Of a DNA stretch of 64,000 bases, positions 1 through 10,559 are shown one piece after another. The translations under genes were made by a program, and so were the position numbers. Every line of letters starts with the position of its first letter. The stretch's first letter is position 1. A model generated the notes under the pieces. That model saw nothing but the letters and a program-made list of their open reading frames with translations. It had not been told where the DNA came from and made no database searches. Source of the DNA: Agapetus fuscipes (taxonomy: Eukaryota; Arthropoda; Insecta; Trichoptera; Glossosomatidae); contig OX637351.1 in NCBI GenBank assembly GCA_951799405.1, forward strand, positions 10,138,251 to 10,202,250. Reading direction: 5' to 3'.

Positions 1-49
1 AAAAAAAAAAAACGCAAGACGGCCCAGATGTGTTAATTAAAGATTAATT

Positions 50-238
50 ATGGATGTGCACCTAAAAATAGACAAGTTGGTTGGAGCCAACAACTGGTCA
101 CAATGGAAAAGGCAAGTGGAACTTTTACTCAAGTATCATGGCGTCCTTTATGTTTTAAAAGGAACAAAGGCTGTCGGTGCAGCTAAGAATACGAAGTTTA
201 CAAACTTGTCAAGCGGCCTCCAAACTGCAAAGTTTTAG
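50..238 (+). pseudogene. Copia gag N-terminal remnant
   Basis: This 62-codon frame starts at ATG 50. It carries a copia-gag-like opening (DKLVGANNWSQWKRQ, then LLLKYHGVLYVLKG). The gag-like part ends near residue 45, where the downstream pol sequence takes over in another frame. The last residues are an out-of-frame reading of the RT region. The rest of gag (including any zinc knuckle), protease and integrase are missing, so this looks like an internal deletion joining gag to RT. The fragment cannot make a working capsid protein. Confidence 0.7.
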
Positions 239-1617
239 GCAGTCGCTGGGTCTTCAAAGTTAAAAATGAAGATGGTGGGAAACGTCACAAAGCCCGTTTA
301 GTAGCAAAAGGGTACTCGCAAAGGTACGGCCTGGACTATGATGAAACATTCAGTCCAGTGGCGCGGTTTGACACAGTCCGGTCGGTGCTGGCTGTTGCCG
401 CTGTGGAAAAATTGAAACTAAAACAATTTGATGTATCTACTGCATTTTTAAATGGAGATTTGCAGGAGGAAGTTTATCTGGATCAACCTGATGGATATGC
501 TGATGGTTCAAGCAAAGTGTGGAAATTACAAAAAGGCCTGTACGGTCTGAAACAGAGTCCTAGATGCTGGAATAAAACATTGAATGACTTCATGCTGAAA
601 GAAGGCTTGATTGTAAGCGAAGCCGACCCGTGTCTTTTCTTTAGAAATCAAAACAAAAAGAAACTGTTCGTCATTACATATGTTGATGATGGTCTTATAG
701 CAGGTTCCTGTCAAGAGGATATAAACGACTTTGTAAGAAAACTGCAAAATACCTTTAAGGTAAAGGTGAATGAACCTAGCACTTATCTTGGCATTCAAAT
801 CACACAGAAAAATGGACAAATCTCACTAGATCAGAAAGAGTACATCAAAAAGGTGCTAGAACAATATGGTATGGCTGAAGCGACTCCTGTCTCAACGCCA
901 GCCGAAGTTGGCTGCATGGAGCAAGAGGGAGATAATGAACTTCTAAATGAAAATACTCCTTACAGGGAGGCTGTTGGAAGTCTTTTGTATCTGGCAACCG
1001 CAACTAGACCTGATTTAGCGTATGCTGTGAGCATGGCTGCTCAAAATGTTCAAGCGCCATCTAACAAAGATTGGAAGAAGATCAAGAGGATACTTCGATA
1101 CCTGCGTGGAACCATGAACAAAGGTCTGGAGTATGGGGGAGTAGAAGGAGCATTGCTTGGGTATAGCGATGCAGACTACGCAGCAGCTGCGGATCGTCGC
1201 TCAAGAACTGGCACAGTATGTATGTATGCCCGAGGAGCAGTGAGCTGGTTTAGTCAAAAGCAAAATAGTGTTTCGCTGTCAACCTGTGAAGCTGAGTACA
1301 TAGCAGCAAGTGAAGCAGCAAAGCAACTAGTGTGGCTGCGACGATTGTTCAGTGAGTTGACTGAGGATAAAAAACCTGTATTGATGATCGATAATGCTGG
1401 TGCAGTGAAGCTTTCAAAAAACCCAGAATTCCATAAACGTAGTAAACACATCTCAGTACGTTACCACTACATAAGGGAGTGTTACAATAACAATGAATTA
1501 GATATTCAACATGTGGAAGGTGAAGAGCAGCTGGCAGATCTTCTGACAAAAGCCCTACCACGACCTCGTCACACTAAGTTGAGTGATGCTGTGGGACTAA
1601 AGGAAATAAGTGTTTGA
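187..1617 (+). pseudogene. Copia pol fragment: reverse transcriptase plus RNase H
   Basis: The frame is open from 187 to a TGA at 1615-1617, although the first usable start codon is the GTG at 358. It begins inside the RT domain (GSRWVFKVK, RLVAKGYSQ), reaches the catalytic YVDD motif (near 680-691), and continues into RNase H. RNase H shows the acidic sites in YSDADY, the CEAEYIA motif, DNAGAVKL and the KHISVRYHYIRE segment. It ends in the usual copia ADLLTKALP region. No stop or frameshift interrupts the RT/RNase H part, so the copy is young or derived from a young one. Without protease and integrase it is non-autonomous. Its long uninterrupted frame contrasts with the decayed LINE fragments elsewhere in the window. 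Confidence 0.9.
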
Positions 1618-1628
1618 TTTAGAGGGAG

Positions 1629-1810
1629 TGTTGGAAATAAATCATACATTTAGGGAAACTTATTGACAACCACAACATTATTGTTTATGCTTCATGTTCT
1701 TTTGTTTCAAACACTAGGAAAATTGTCTTCTTATAATATGTGATTTCTGTTGTACTGTCTATTATAATTTTCTTTAATAAAGCTGAATACTCTGATAACA
1801 ACAAATCTCA
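1629..1810 (+). repeat. Putative copia 3' LTR
   Basis: The segment begins TGTTGG directly after the purine tract and ends at a CA, giving the TG...CA ends of an LTR (about 182 bp). It contains an AATAAA polyadenylation signal near 1775-1785. The right boundary is inferred because there is no 5' LTR for comparison. Confidence 0.55.
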
Positions 1811-1929
1811 GATTAGATTTACGTTTTTTAAAAGCACTTCTCTGTGTGGGAATCACAGTCTTTTAAACTTAATCATCTTCTGGAATGATTAAGTTTATAA
1901 ATGAAAGCTTTTTTTATATACATACCTAC

Positions 1930-2174
1930 GGTGCTATTCTGAGATATTTTAGTCGTCCATTGAGCCCACGCTTTGACAAACTAATGATGCATCTGTATGA
2001 AGACCTGTCAATCCAAGATGGCCGCGAGTGAACAGCTGATTTGTCTCCATCCAAATAATATTACCAAAATTCAGTAGGTAAGAATGACCGTGGTGATGAG
2101 ACTTCCAGCCCAGGCATCATTAGTTTGTAAAATTGTGGGCTCAACGGACGACCAAAATATCTAAGAATAGCACC
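1930..2174. mobile_element. MITE family J, copy 1
   Basis: The 245-bp element has terminal inverted repeats of about 60 bp, from GGTGCTATTCTGAGA to its complement ending GAATAGCACC. The interior contains the 'atccaagatggccgc' and 'gtgatgagacttccagcc' blocks that recur in the copies at 35.8 and 45.6 kb. It has no coding capacity. Confidence 0.85.
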
Positions 2175-2325
2175 GATAGAGTTTTATTCAGCCACTTTCT
2201 CCCTGCAGTACCCTGAACTTCATTCAGCCATCTCATCTATGGTCTCCTCACTCTGATTTTCTGATATTCTGGGTCTCCACAGGACGATCCTTTTCAGCCA
2301 CCTTTCTTTGAAAAATCAAACTCAC

Positions 2326-2434
2326 CATTTGTAAACTTTCTTCGTCTGTTAGTTGCCACATTAGCATGTTGTTTTGACCGGCAGCAGGCCGAGTGGGAGG
2401 GAGGTCGGCCATTAGCCGGACAAACAGCCGCCAT
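2326..2434 (-). CDS. Candidate first coding exon of an unidentified gene, minus strand
   Basis: Read on the minus strand, an ATG at 2434 in an 'AAGATGGCGGC' context opens a frame of about 36 residues (MAAVCPANGRPPS...). It ends at a very good splice donor, AAATG|GTGAGT (GT at 2325-2324), in phase 1. The region just upstream is GC-rich and holds promoter-type motifs, unlike the AT-rich surroundings. The protein is too short to recognise and later exons would lie left of the window or among the copia sequence. It could also be a mobile-element promoter or a retained fragment. Confidence 0.35.
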
Positions 2435-2530
2435 CTTACTTGGGTTCGGTCGGGACTTCCGGTGAGGACGGAAGTGGTTAGGGGAAGGGAGGGGCGCGCG
2501 GAGATAGTGACCCAAGTGACGTCACAAACC
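2435..2530 (-). promoter_or_regulatory. GC-rich promoter-like block with ETS, YY1 and CRE-like sites
   Basis: On the minus strand the block reads TGACGTCAC (CRE-like, near 2518), then two ETS-type sites (ACTTCCG and ACCGGAAGT, 2456-2476), then AAGATGGCGGC (YY1-type, overlapping the putative start). This set is typical of TATA-less housekeeping promoters. The TGACGTCA core also occurs in dispersed repeat family G, so the CRE may be coincidental. Confidence 0.4.
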
Positions 2531-2539
2531 ATAAACAAT

Positions 2540-3035
2540 GAAAACTTGTAATGTTCTGTCTTTTGATTTTTAGTTTATTTTGTAAATTTTCATGAAAAAC
2601 AGAAAATGGGCAAAAATATTGTTTTCTTATCAGATCCTTTTTATCTCTATGTATATCTTTTTATTATATTTCACATCAATGTAAAATCTTTAATCAAAGT
2701 TGCAAAGATATTTATAAACATTTCAGATTCGTATTAAATGTATTTGCACATGCCACATGTTAACTTACACTATAATACTTACACTAACATAAACCCTACA
2801 ATTTTTGCCGACCATCCCTTAAACAGGATCGGTATTGGCCAATTGAATCATTTTGTACTCAGCGGTCAGCCTCTTACCAACCTATACTTTTGGGAACTAT
2901 GCTACTCCTCATGTCTTTTGTATGTAATCTATAAACTTTTAACATGACCGGTCACGTATTGCATCATCCGCGTTAGTAGGTACGTTGGAATGAATTTTTG
3001 ATATTAATAATTACTTGGAAGACATTGTGCGATGT
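2540..3035. other. AT-rich intergenic sequence
   Basis: No gene or clear repeat is visible. The short frames have no coding character. Confidence 0.5.
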
Positions 3036-3039
3036 CAGT

Positions 3040-3321
3040 ATGAATGGATGTCGTGGTAGAGGAATACTGAGAAGAGTATGGATGGATCAAATTTCTAAAA
3101 TACGAATGAATGGGATGTTGAAATATTGTACGTTTTTATTTGACTTATAGGCTGGTATGGAGCTGACCACCCATGCTGTAGAAAGTGGTTCACTTTGCCA
3201 ATGTCACCCCTGTTTCAGGGAAGGTCCGGCAGGAGTTGCAGGGTGTATGCTCATTTGAGATTCGGGTTTTTATATTGTAAGACTACATGCGGCATGTCTA
3301 AGCGCGAACTTATAACCGTGT
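3040..3321 (+). mobile_element. 5'-truncated RTE-like LINE fragment with family A tail (interrupted)
   Basis: 3040-3130 resembles the last ORF codons of the LINE at 29.5 kb (the GRGRPRKVWMDQI region). It is followed by the family A 3' tail from TTGACTTATAGGCTGG. The tail stops at about 3321, where an R1-like fragment begins. Confidence 0.8.
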
Positions 3322-3728
3322 GGCCCAGTCGGTTACGCAGACTTTGTTGCTACAAAATCAAATTTCTCCGCTTTTGAGCAATTTCGCCCTTTGTTTTGCC
3401 AAGCTGCATCCGCAGCGAATTCACAGTAATCCTGTCCTTAGATTTACATTATTATGATTATTATTTCGTATTATGTGTATCATTCTTCATGCTTCTCGTG
3501 ATCTAGCAACAATCCCACAAGGAGTGCCACCCGAGGTATGCTATTAGCTTCAGTAACATCGAACCATTTACTTTCAGAGTATTGGGCACGCCTCTGACCA
3601 AGAGGTTCTTATTTTTGTCGAGCCGTTGCTTTTACTTCACGGGAAGGCCTTTCGCCACTTGAGAAAATATATAGCTTTGTATGAGCGTCCATGTGCTGTG
3701 GGTCCTTCTGACACATACATACAGGACG
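3322..3728 (+). mobile_element. 5'-truncated R1/Jockey-group LINE 3' end
   Basis: It starts with the same C-terminal codons (VGYADFVATKSNFSAFE) as the minus-strand LINE at 57.1-58.6 kb. It continues through the matching 3' region ('gtgctgtgggtcc', 'gacacatacatacaggacg'). The copy is inserted into, or joined to, a family A tail. Confidence 0.85.
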
Positions 3729-3789
3729 CCACATACAAAACGCCAATTTCATATGTAAAGACCTAATATAACAATATTTTTAGTGGCGT

Positions 3790-4005
3790 TTTGTGAGTTC
3801 ACCGCAAGGGCACTGCAGAGCCATAGCCCCTCCTGAACAGACATGTCTTCAATCCTGATTTACAAACATTTGCACTCTCCACAGCTGTCAGCTCGTGTGG
3901 TAAAACATTAAAAAGCAGAGGGCCGGCAATGCAAAAGGCACGATGCAAATAATCGGCCGTGTTGCTCCTGCGGGAAACTCTGAGTCACAGCAGTGCTATT
4001 TCTTA
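3790..4005 (-). mobile_element. CR1/Jockey-type LINE C-terminal remnant
   Basis: The minus strand reads a fragment of the type CIAGPLLFNVLPHEL...SGLKTCLF. This matches the 'xxxGPxLWNxLPxEL...FKxxLKxxLF' end of CR1/Jockey-like ORF2 proteins. Short, with no intact frame on either side. Confidence 0.5.
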
Positions 4006-4010
4006 CTCAT

Positions 4011-4441
4011 TCCTTGACTTATAGGTTGCTATGAAGCTGACCACCCATATTGTAAAAAATGGTTAAAGGAGTAGAAGAAAATATTCATTCTGAAGTGTAT
4101 TTGCCTAGGCCCTATACCCTACACACGTTCCTGTAAGGAGTGCAACCCGAGGTACGCTAGCTATTAGCTTCATTAACAACGAACTATTTACTTTTGTAGT
4201 CATGGGCACGCCATGGGCATAGAAGTTCTTATTTTGTCGTGCCGTTGCTTTTACTTCACGGGCTTTACGCCACTTGAGAAAATATATAGCTTTGTATGAG
4301 CGTCCATGTGCTGTGGATCCTTCTGACACATACATACAGGACGGGTACGAGAAGGGTTTGAGCATGTCTGTTTTGTGAAAATGCATATAACGTGAATCTC
4401 TAATGTTACTTATATTTTGCAACTTAGATTAGATTAGATTA
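4011..4441 (+). mobile_element. Family A LINE tail interrupted by a second R1-like 3' end
   Basis: 4011-4068 is the start of the family A tail (CCTTGACTTATAGGTTG...). About 4115-4366 is an R1/Jockey-group 3' end like that at 57.1 kb, ending GGGTTTGAGCAT. 4367-4441 resumes with the end of family A and its (GATTA)n tail. Between 4068 and 4115 lies filler of unknown origin. Confidence 0.75.
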
Positions 4442-4444
4442 CGT

Positions 4445-5950
4445 GTAATGGGGCATTTATGAAAAATATCGAGATCTGAATGCAGTGAAAGAAATAGTAA
4501 GGGAACGAAAAATGGCGGTTGATATGCAATGCTGACAAATAGTTTTTTTTTAATTTACACAAAATAAACTTGGCTCTGAGCCCTTCATAGACAGATTTTA
4601 TGAAATAGTGCATGACGTCATCCCGCCGAGCTTTTAGGAAATGTTTATCGCTTTGCAGATTTAACGATTCCATTTTTAAAAGTATTTACGATTCCCAATA
4701 CCATTTTATTATGTGCTAACATTATTCTCAAAATGAGAAAAAATAATTTATACAAAATAGATTTTGAGAATAAATAAAAGCAGATTCATTTTAGTATGAA
4801 TAAGCATCTGCTATCCTGTTGAGCTGCGAATATGACGAGACATCGATGAGCTGCTTCAAATCCTGAAAATATGATTTCTTGAGCGACCTTTTGTTCGTCT
4901 TCCTAAGGTTTTTTCTTTAATTTTTTTCTAAGGAAGATGCTATGTCTAATCGAGTGTCGTTTTAGTTTCTCCTCTTCAAAATGTGACTTATAAGCTCTCT
5001 TTTTTCTTCTATTTCCTGGTTTCGCAGCCAAGGATAAAGCTATAAAAAATGCCCTTGTTTCTTTCCAAGCTATGTGAAAAAAAAAATATATATAATATAC
5101 CTACCATTTATGTGAGCCAAGTGCTTTTATAGTCACAATGGGTCACGAAATGGAACTAATCGAGTATAAGTATTTTAAAAGGTAGGACAATGTAGAGGCA
5201 GGTCTGCAGAGGCTCTGGCTACCGTAAGTGAAATGGAAAAAGAGTACCTCCTTTGTCACATTAAATATTCGGGTTGTCTGTGTGTTCTTTCTATCCGGTG
5301 TCAGATCGGAAGTTAAGTAATGTAAGGCGCTATGGACGAAAGCTTCCGGACAGTTTGTCCGGCGATTCAATCCGAAACCATAGACAAACCGAATGGAATT
5401 CGTGATGTGTGAACAGACTATGTATAAAAATTACAAATAGTTTACTTACTTCTAAAAGCTCATTTTATTTTTACAGCAAACAACGCATTTGAAGAGCCAA
5501 CGCTCTCATTTTTACAATAAAATAATGATTGCTTCGGCAATAAAGTTCCTCTAAGTCTGCGCATTGCTTTTGAAGTGAGGGTATAAGTCAGTAACTCGTA
5601 TGATTTATTTTGTGTCGTGGTGTACCTACAGTGAAACATGTATTCTCACGCTTATTTTCCAACTAATTTATTTCCAGCGTTCATATGTAAAGTTGGTGCC
5701 AAAAGCCATCAATGTGCACCTGTTACAAAATCATAAACTGGCTTAATATTGCCAAATGTTTTATCATCATTATTGGCGGGACAAACCAAAGTCTTTGGCC
5801 TCTGTGATCTACCGTCGCACTTCTTCTCGAGTCCTTCCGTCAATTCGTCCCCCCAGCTCTTGTTAAGCTTATCCACCATTTGATTCGAAGATGACATTTT
5901 AATGTCTTAAGAATCACATTCTATACTACATGTGCTAAGAAAAAAATCCC
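4445..5950. other. Intergenic sequence, largely unassigned
   Basis: Mostly AT-rich. 5180-5225 resembles the 'gcaggtctgcagaggctctggc' end of a LINE relative also seen at 12.53 kb. A minus-strand frame 5709-5897 (62 codons, MSSSNQMVDKLNKSWG...) is slightly GC-richer, but it has no recognisable domain. Confidence 0.4.
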
Positions 5951-5954
5951 ACTA

Positions 5955-6141
5955 GCACAGACTTATAAATTCGCGCTTACACAGGCCGCATGTAGACCTA
6001 CAACATAAAAAAAACCCAATCTCAAATGACCATTAGCCTTGTAACTCTTTTCGACCTTTTCTGAAACAGACGTCACATTGGTAAAGTGAAACATTTTTTG
6101 CAGTATAGGCGGTCAGCCTCACACCAACCAATAAGTCAAGG
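5955..6141 (-). repeat. Family A LINE 3' tail, truncated
   Basis: Reverse-orientation copy ending in the complement of CTTGACTTATTGG. It lacks the distal part and the GATTA tail. Confidence 0.75.
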
Positions 6142-6229
6142 AATAATTTATTAATTTAATCTCAATATATCGTATCACTTCAAACTGCTAACTCATATTT
6201 CTTCTTCTGGCACCGTTGATCTCGGGATA

Positions 6230-6432
6230 CAAGGCCATACTACTCACAAGCAGACATGTCCAAGTTTGCGCTTGCACATGCCGCATGTGAAACTACAATA
6301 TATAAACCAATTCTCAAATGGGCACACACCCTGCAAATCCTGCCGACCTTACCTGAAAGAGGGGTGACTTTGGCAAAGTTAACCATTTTCTACAGCATGG
6401 GTGGTCAGCTGCATACCAACCTATACGTCAAA
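6230..6432 (-). repeat. Family A LINE 3' tail, truncated
   Basis: Reverse-orientation copy with the shared blocks 'gccgcatgtgaaactacaat', 'ctgaaagaggggtgac' and 'ggtggtcagctgcataccaacct'. Confidence 0.75.
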
Positions 6433-6867
6433 TACGATATTTAGATTTCTTTGAAAGAAAATAGGTCTTCTTAAAGCTGGTTTTAACAGCTCACTTATAT
6501 TGGCCAAATCTTTCGCTAGAATTCAAAGATAAGTGTGAATATTTGGCTGAATATATTTTTTATTTACATAAACTTTATCTATAAGAGCAAACACAAGTGG
6601 TCACTGCCTGCTCCACACTCTACTTCCTCCTTCACATTCATATCGCACACAGTGTCACTGCATCGGGCCCTTATCGTGCCTCCTTATCTGCCAGCCGCCT
6701 AGCTCCACAATTTCATTACAATAAATCAACCGGGCATTTACATGTGTTGTGCACTCCTTGTAACGAGTCTAATGTGTTGTTCTATTGCAATTACTTGCGA
6801 GTGAAAGTTTCTGTAAATAACATTTTGAGTAATGTGAGTGAAGTGGATCAATTTTATTACACTTGCC

Positions 6868-7119
6868 TTGACTTATAGGTTGGTATGAGGCTGACCACCC
6901 TCATTGTAAAAAGATGGTTCACTATGTCAATGTCACCCCTGTTTCAGGGAAGGTCAGCAAAAGTTGTGGGGTTTATGTTCATTGAAGGTTTGTTTTTTAT
7001 GTTGCAATTTCACATGTGGCATGTGTAAGCGTGACCTTATACGTGTCTGCTTGTGGGAATGCATTTAATATGAATCTCAAATGATATATATCTTTGCAAC
7101 TTAGATTTAGATTTAGATA
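6868..7119 (+). repeat. Family A LINE 3' tail, near full length
   Basis: Runs from CCTTGACTTATAGGTTGGT to CTTAGATTTAGATTTAGATA, with all shared blocks. Confidence 0.85.
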
Positions 7120-7129
7120 AACTCAGCGT

Positions 7130-8615
7130 TATTTCAGAGACTAGAGTATTAATTTGTTTCGTTTGTAGCTTATGCGCATATCTAATATCTTTTTCATTAT
7201 TTTCAAAGGCCAGTTGTCTTCATGCGAAAGCAGAAGCTTGTGTGCATGCAATGGCATCCGTTGAACCAGAGTCGAAGTTATGGTCAAATGCGCCAGATGG
7301 GATTCGAACCAGCTGGAGCTTCCAGAAAAATAATGTTTTCCATTTAGTTAGCAACCTGGCGAGTTAATGTTACATTTTTTCCGCGCTGTTTTGTTCCGAC
7401 TTCATTTGTATTAAAAATAAAGCAGATATGTACATATATTCAACATGACATCATAGAAATTCCATTCAGCATAAGAAAGAGTGCAGTACTCAAATACAAT
7501 AGATACCTATCAATACTTGATTAGGCTTTATTGATTATAAATTATAATGAAAGTTTATAGAATTCTATACTTCAATCAGTACTGAATGTATGATGTCTAT
7601 GAATGTAAATATTTCATAATTAATATTACCTTTTATAGTATCGTGAATAGAGAAAATCCTATTCAATTTATTAACTTACCTATGGAAAGGTTCTTTCATT
7701 TATTTACTCATGTACACATACATTTAAAAATAAAGCAATTTTTTTTTAAAGTGATAACTTGGCTTAAAATCCATGGAATCCAAAGTCGTTATTTTTTGCC
7801 TACCTAAAATAATTGAATATAAATTTTACCAAGTACTGGCAATACTTTTGACAGGAAGTTCCAAAAGGAGATTCAAATTTCGAACCCCATCTCTGTCTCG
7901 CTCTCTTGTAAGTGAATTTTATTTTACTCTATTTCTATCCTTTTCTCGACTGGCCTTGACTTTCTAACCTGTAAATATGTTTGACATTTCTTCAAAATAT
8001 TTCCTAGAGATCTTTTCACACGCTTACATACGAAGTTTTTTTTTACTTTTTCTGTTTGTATGACTGTGATTTCCTACCGTAGTGGACACAGGCCTCCATT
8101 AGGCACTAAACATTAACAGGAAGGTCATTGCTGGCACGCTTATCTTTCCGTTTCATTCCATTAGCCGCCGTTGCTGGGTAGGAAGGTGGGTTAACCTTTA
8201 AGCGGGGAGTTGGGCGGGTCAATCCTTTTAGAAATGCCTACATACCCATCTATTCCATTTAACACATATATCCATCGACTTATGATATCTGTTGACTAGA
8301 AATTATTTCAACGAAAATGGTCATTAGTAGGTAGTAAGAAAGAGAACAAAGAACTTCACAATTGTATTTCCGTGTGTACAAAAAAACTGTTCCTAGAAAG
8401 TTGGTACTATTGAGAATAATCATGGCAGCCAGTTGACAGATAACACGCGTTATAAATATTGTGATAAAATTATGCTAAAATTGACGAATTTCAAAGGAAA
8501 AATGCATTATTTTAAGACATTATGGCATGTGTTATAATTGGGTGTCGAGACATAAAATATATTTGAACAAAATTACCTTATCATTAATTGATGAGGCATT
8601 CACTTTGTAACCTTT
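7130..8615. other. Unassigned intergenic sequence
   Basis: AT-rich with only short non-coding-like frames. I recognise no element or gene. Confidence 0.5.
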
Positions 8616-8687
8616 CATTTTTAAAAAATTAAAATAAAAAATAAAAAACAAATTGGATAAGGTTACGGGGCGAGTAAAATTTAATAA

Positions 8688-8730
8688 TGTACGACCGGTT
8701 TCGGAAACAATGTTTCCATCGTCAGGTACA
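8688..8730 (-). ncRNA. Hammerhead ribozyme-like motif (GUC site)
   Basis: On the minus strand the order is stem I strand UGUAC, core CUGACGA, one unpaired U, stem II GGAAAC/GUUUCC with loop AUU, GAAA, a self-complementary CCGG stem III, cleavage triplet GUC, and stem I strand GUACA. Stem I pairs perfectly over 5 bp. The very short palindromic stem III is the minimal type I layout, which tends to act as a dimer. The extra U after the CUGANGA core departs from the canonical fold. Confidence 0.6.
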
Positions 8731-8787
8731 AAATATTACTAATTTACAAAATATTACTAATTTTGTACCTGACGAAATTACTAATTT

Positions 8788-8830
8788 TGTACCTGACGAT
8801 GGAAACATTGTTTCCGAAACCGGTCGCACA
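8788..8830 (+). ncRNA. Hammerhead ribozyme-like motif, inverted partner
   Basis: Same core, stem II and CCGGUC as the minus-strand copy at 8688-8730. The 3' stem I strand is GCACA instead of GUACA, leaving one A-C mismatch, so this copy is slightly decayed. Confidence 0.55.
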
Positions 8831-9843
8831 TTTATAAATTTTACTCGCCCCGTAACCTTATACAATTTGTTTTTTTTTTTTAATTTTAATTTTTTTTAAA
8901 TTACCTTATTTCGTATGATTTTCCTATTGCAACGTTTGAGATGACTGAGACAACTATAGTATGTATCAATGCAGTAATTTAGTTTCTGCTCCTCTTTGTT
9001 ATTACTCAATGCATCTATCCAATAGCAATGTGCTTATCTATCAACATAAAATGAATACCTAGATGGCGGGTTCGAGTATTTTCTCATAGTAACGCATGTG
9101 CAACAGAACGATATAGTTTTGATGAGGACATGAATCACTTTACTTTTTTCATCAGCGCCGTTTAGTGACATTGTCTATTCAAGGTCGCTCCATAAGATTC
9201 TGTGAACAGATTGGTATTGAGATGTCTGTTGAAAGTACGTAGGTATTTTTTTTATTTTTTTTTTATTAGGAAGACCAACAGCGTTAAAAAACAGGATTAG
9301 AAACAACAGTAGACACAATAAGCCAATAAGAGGTCCTCACGTATAATAGTTATTTATGCCACTGCCAAGTAATGATAGTCTTTTTAACACGAGTGCTAGT
9401 TTGTGCCATGAGGCGCAGCCGAATGGCACAATAGAAAGCACGAGTGTTACAAAGACTAATTACGTGCAGTGGCAAACAATACTTTTTCTACGACCATGAG
9501 AGAATTAACAAAATAGTGAATAATAGTCATTACAATGTACTCGTCCATTTGAAGTAATTAAAACCTTACCTTTGTCAAAACGTGTGATTTATCATTCCCT
9601 TCGATTATCTAATCTAACCTAAGTTGTAAAAATAAATTATATTTAGGTTTCATATTGAATTCATGCCCACAAGCCGACACATATGTATAAGGTCGCGCTT
9701 TTACATCCTGCATATAAGCTTAAACATTCAAAACCAAAACTCAAATAAACATATGCCCTGCAGTTGTATTGGCAGGTGAACCAAATTTGTACAGCATAGG
9801 TGATCATTGATCAACCTCATACTCACCTATTAACCAAGTAACT

Positions 9844-10166
9844 TTTTGAGTTTGTTTATTTTTTGCGGTGAAATTTTTTGTATTGTTTTCCTTTCAAGCC
9901 TTTTATTTTCCATTGAAAAAAGGAAAGCTTTATTTGGAGCAATCCGATAAATAAATTCGATAAATTTTAGCACTATTAACAATTTTTATTTGACTCTACA
10001 CATAAAAATTTTATGTGTAGAGTCAAATAAAAATTGTTAATAGTGCTAAAATTTATCGAATTTATTTATCGGATTGCTCCAAATAAAGCTTTCCTTTTTT
10101 CAATGGAAAATAAAAGGCTTGAAAGGAAAACAATACAAAAAATTTCACCGCAAAAAATAAACAAAT
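9844..10166. repeat. Near-perfect palindrome, about 160 bp per arm
   Basis: The sequence from 'tttgtttattttttgcggtg' to 'ctacacataaaa' is followed almost at once by its reverse complement. The centre is near 10006. The fold would be a cruciform or hairpin with almost no loop. Confidence 0.9.
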
Positions 10167-10240
10167 ATATTTAATATATTTAATATATATAATATATTTA
10201 ATTTTATAATATATTTAATATATTTAATATACTTATTTAT
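10166..10240. repeat. AT-rich (TATATTTAA)n-type tract
   Basis: Irregular tandem 'atatatttaa' units sit at the end of the palindrome, within duplicated segment E copy 1 only. Confidence 0.8.
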
Positions 10241-10559
10241 TTTCATCTGAACAGGGCTAAAAGTCTCATCACCACGGTAATTCCTACCTACCGAATATCA
10301 CTAATATTGTATGAAGCCTAATCAGCTGATCGCTTGCGGCCATCTTGGATTGACAGGTCTTCATACCCCCATACAAGGTTGACATTTAAAATTAAAAAAT
10401 GGTTCCAATTCTGACAATGCGCATGCGCACATGTTCATTTTAACACGGTTACCGGTTGCATAAAATGTAACATTATGCAACGGGTGTAGAAATGTATGGC
10501 ATTGTGATTGCGTTAGCCGTTTTGTAATTAGTAAATTACCAAATAGGAGTAGAAATAGA

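Larger units (their letters stand above)
1..1810 (+). mobile_element. Internally deleted Ty1/copia retrotransposon
   Basis: A short gag start, a reverse transcriptase/RNase H reading frame, a purine-rich tract (AGAGGGAG, 1621-1628) and a putative 3' LTR follow one another. Protease and integrase are absent, because the gag frame gives way to the RT frame near position 185. No 5' LTR is visible. The window opens with a run of 12 A, so the left end lies outside or is lost. Confidence 0.85.
8620..8890. mobile_element. Foldback element carrying two inverted hammerhead-like motifs
   Basis: A long inverted repeat of about 110 bp per arm (TAAGGTTACGGGGCGAGTAAAA... and its complement) surrounds a short centre of 'ttactaattt' units. 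Each arm includes one hammerhead-like core. Terminal inverted copies with such ribozymes are a known trait of Penelope-like elements, but no Penelope coding sequence is present here. Confidence 0.7.
9343..10555. repeat. Duplicated segment E, copy 1 (with internal palindrome)
   Basis: Nearly the same sequence occurs at 55287-56272. It is a composite: a hairpin-forming part (9343-9590, 'tatgccactgcc' and complement), a minus-strand family A tail (about 9590-9835), a unique part, part of MITE J (about 10252-10370) and a terminal unique part. Copy 1 has an extra inverted arm (10008-10166) and an AT-rich tract that copy 2 lacks. Confidence 0.85.
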
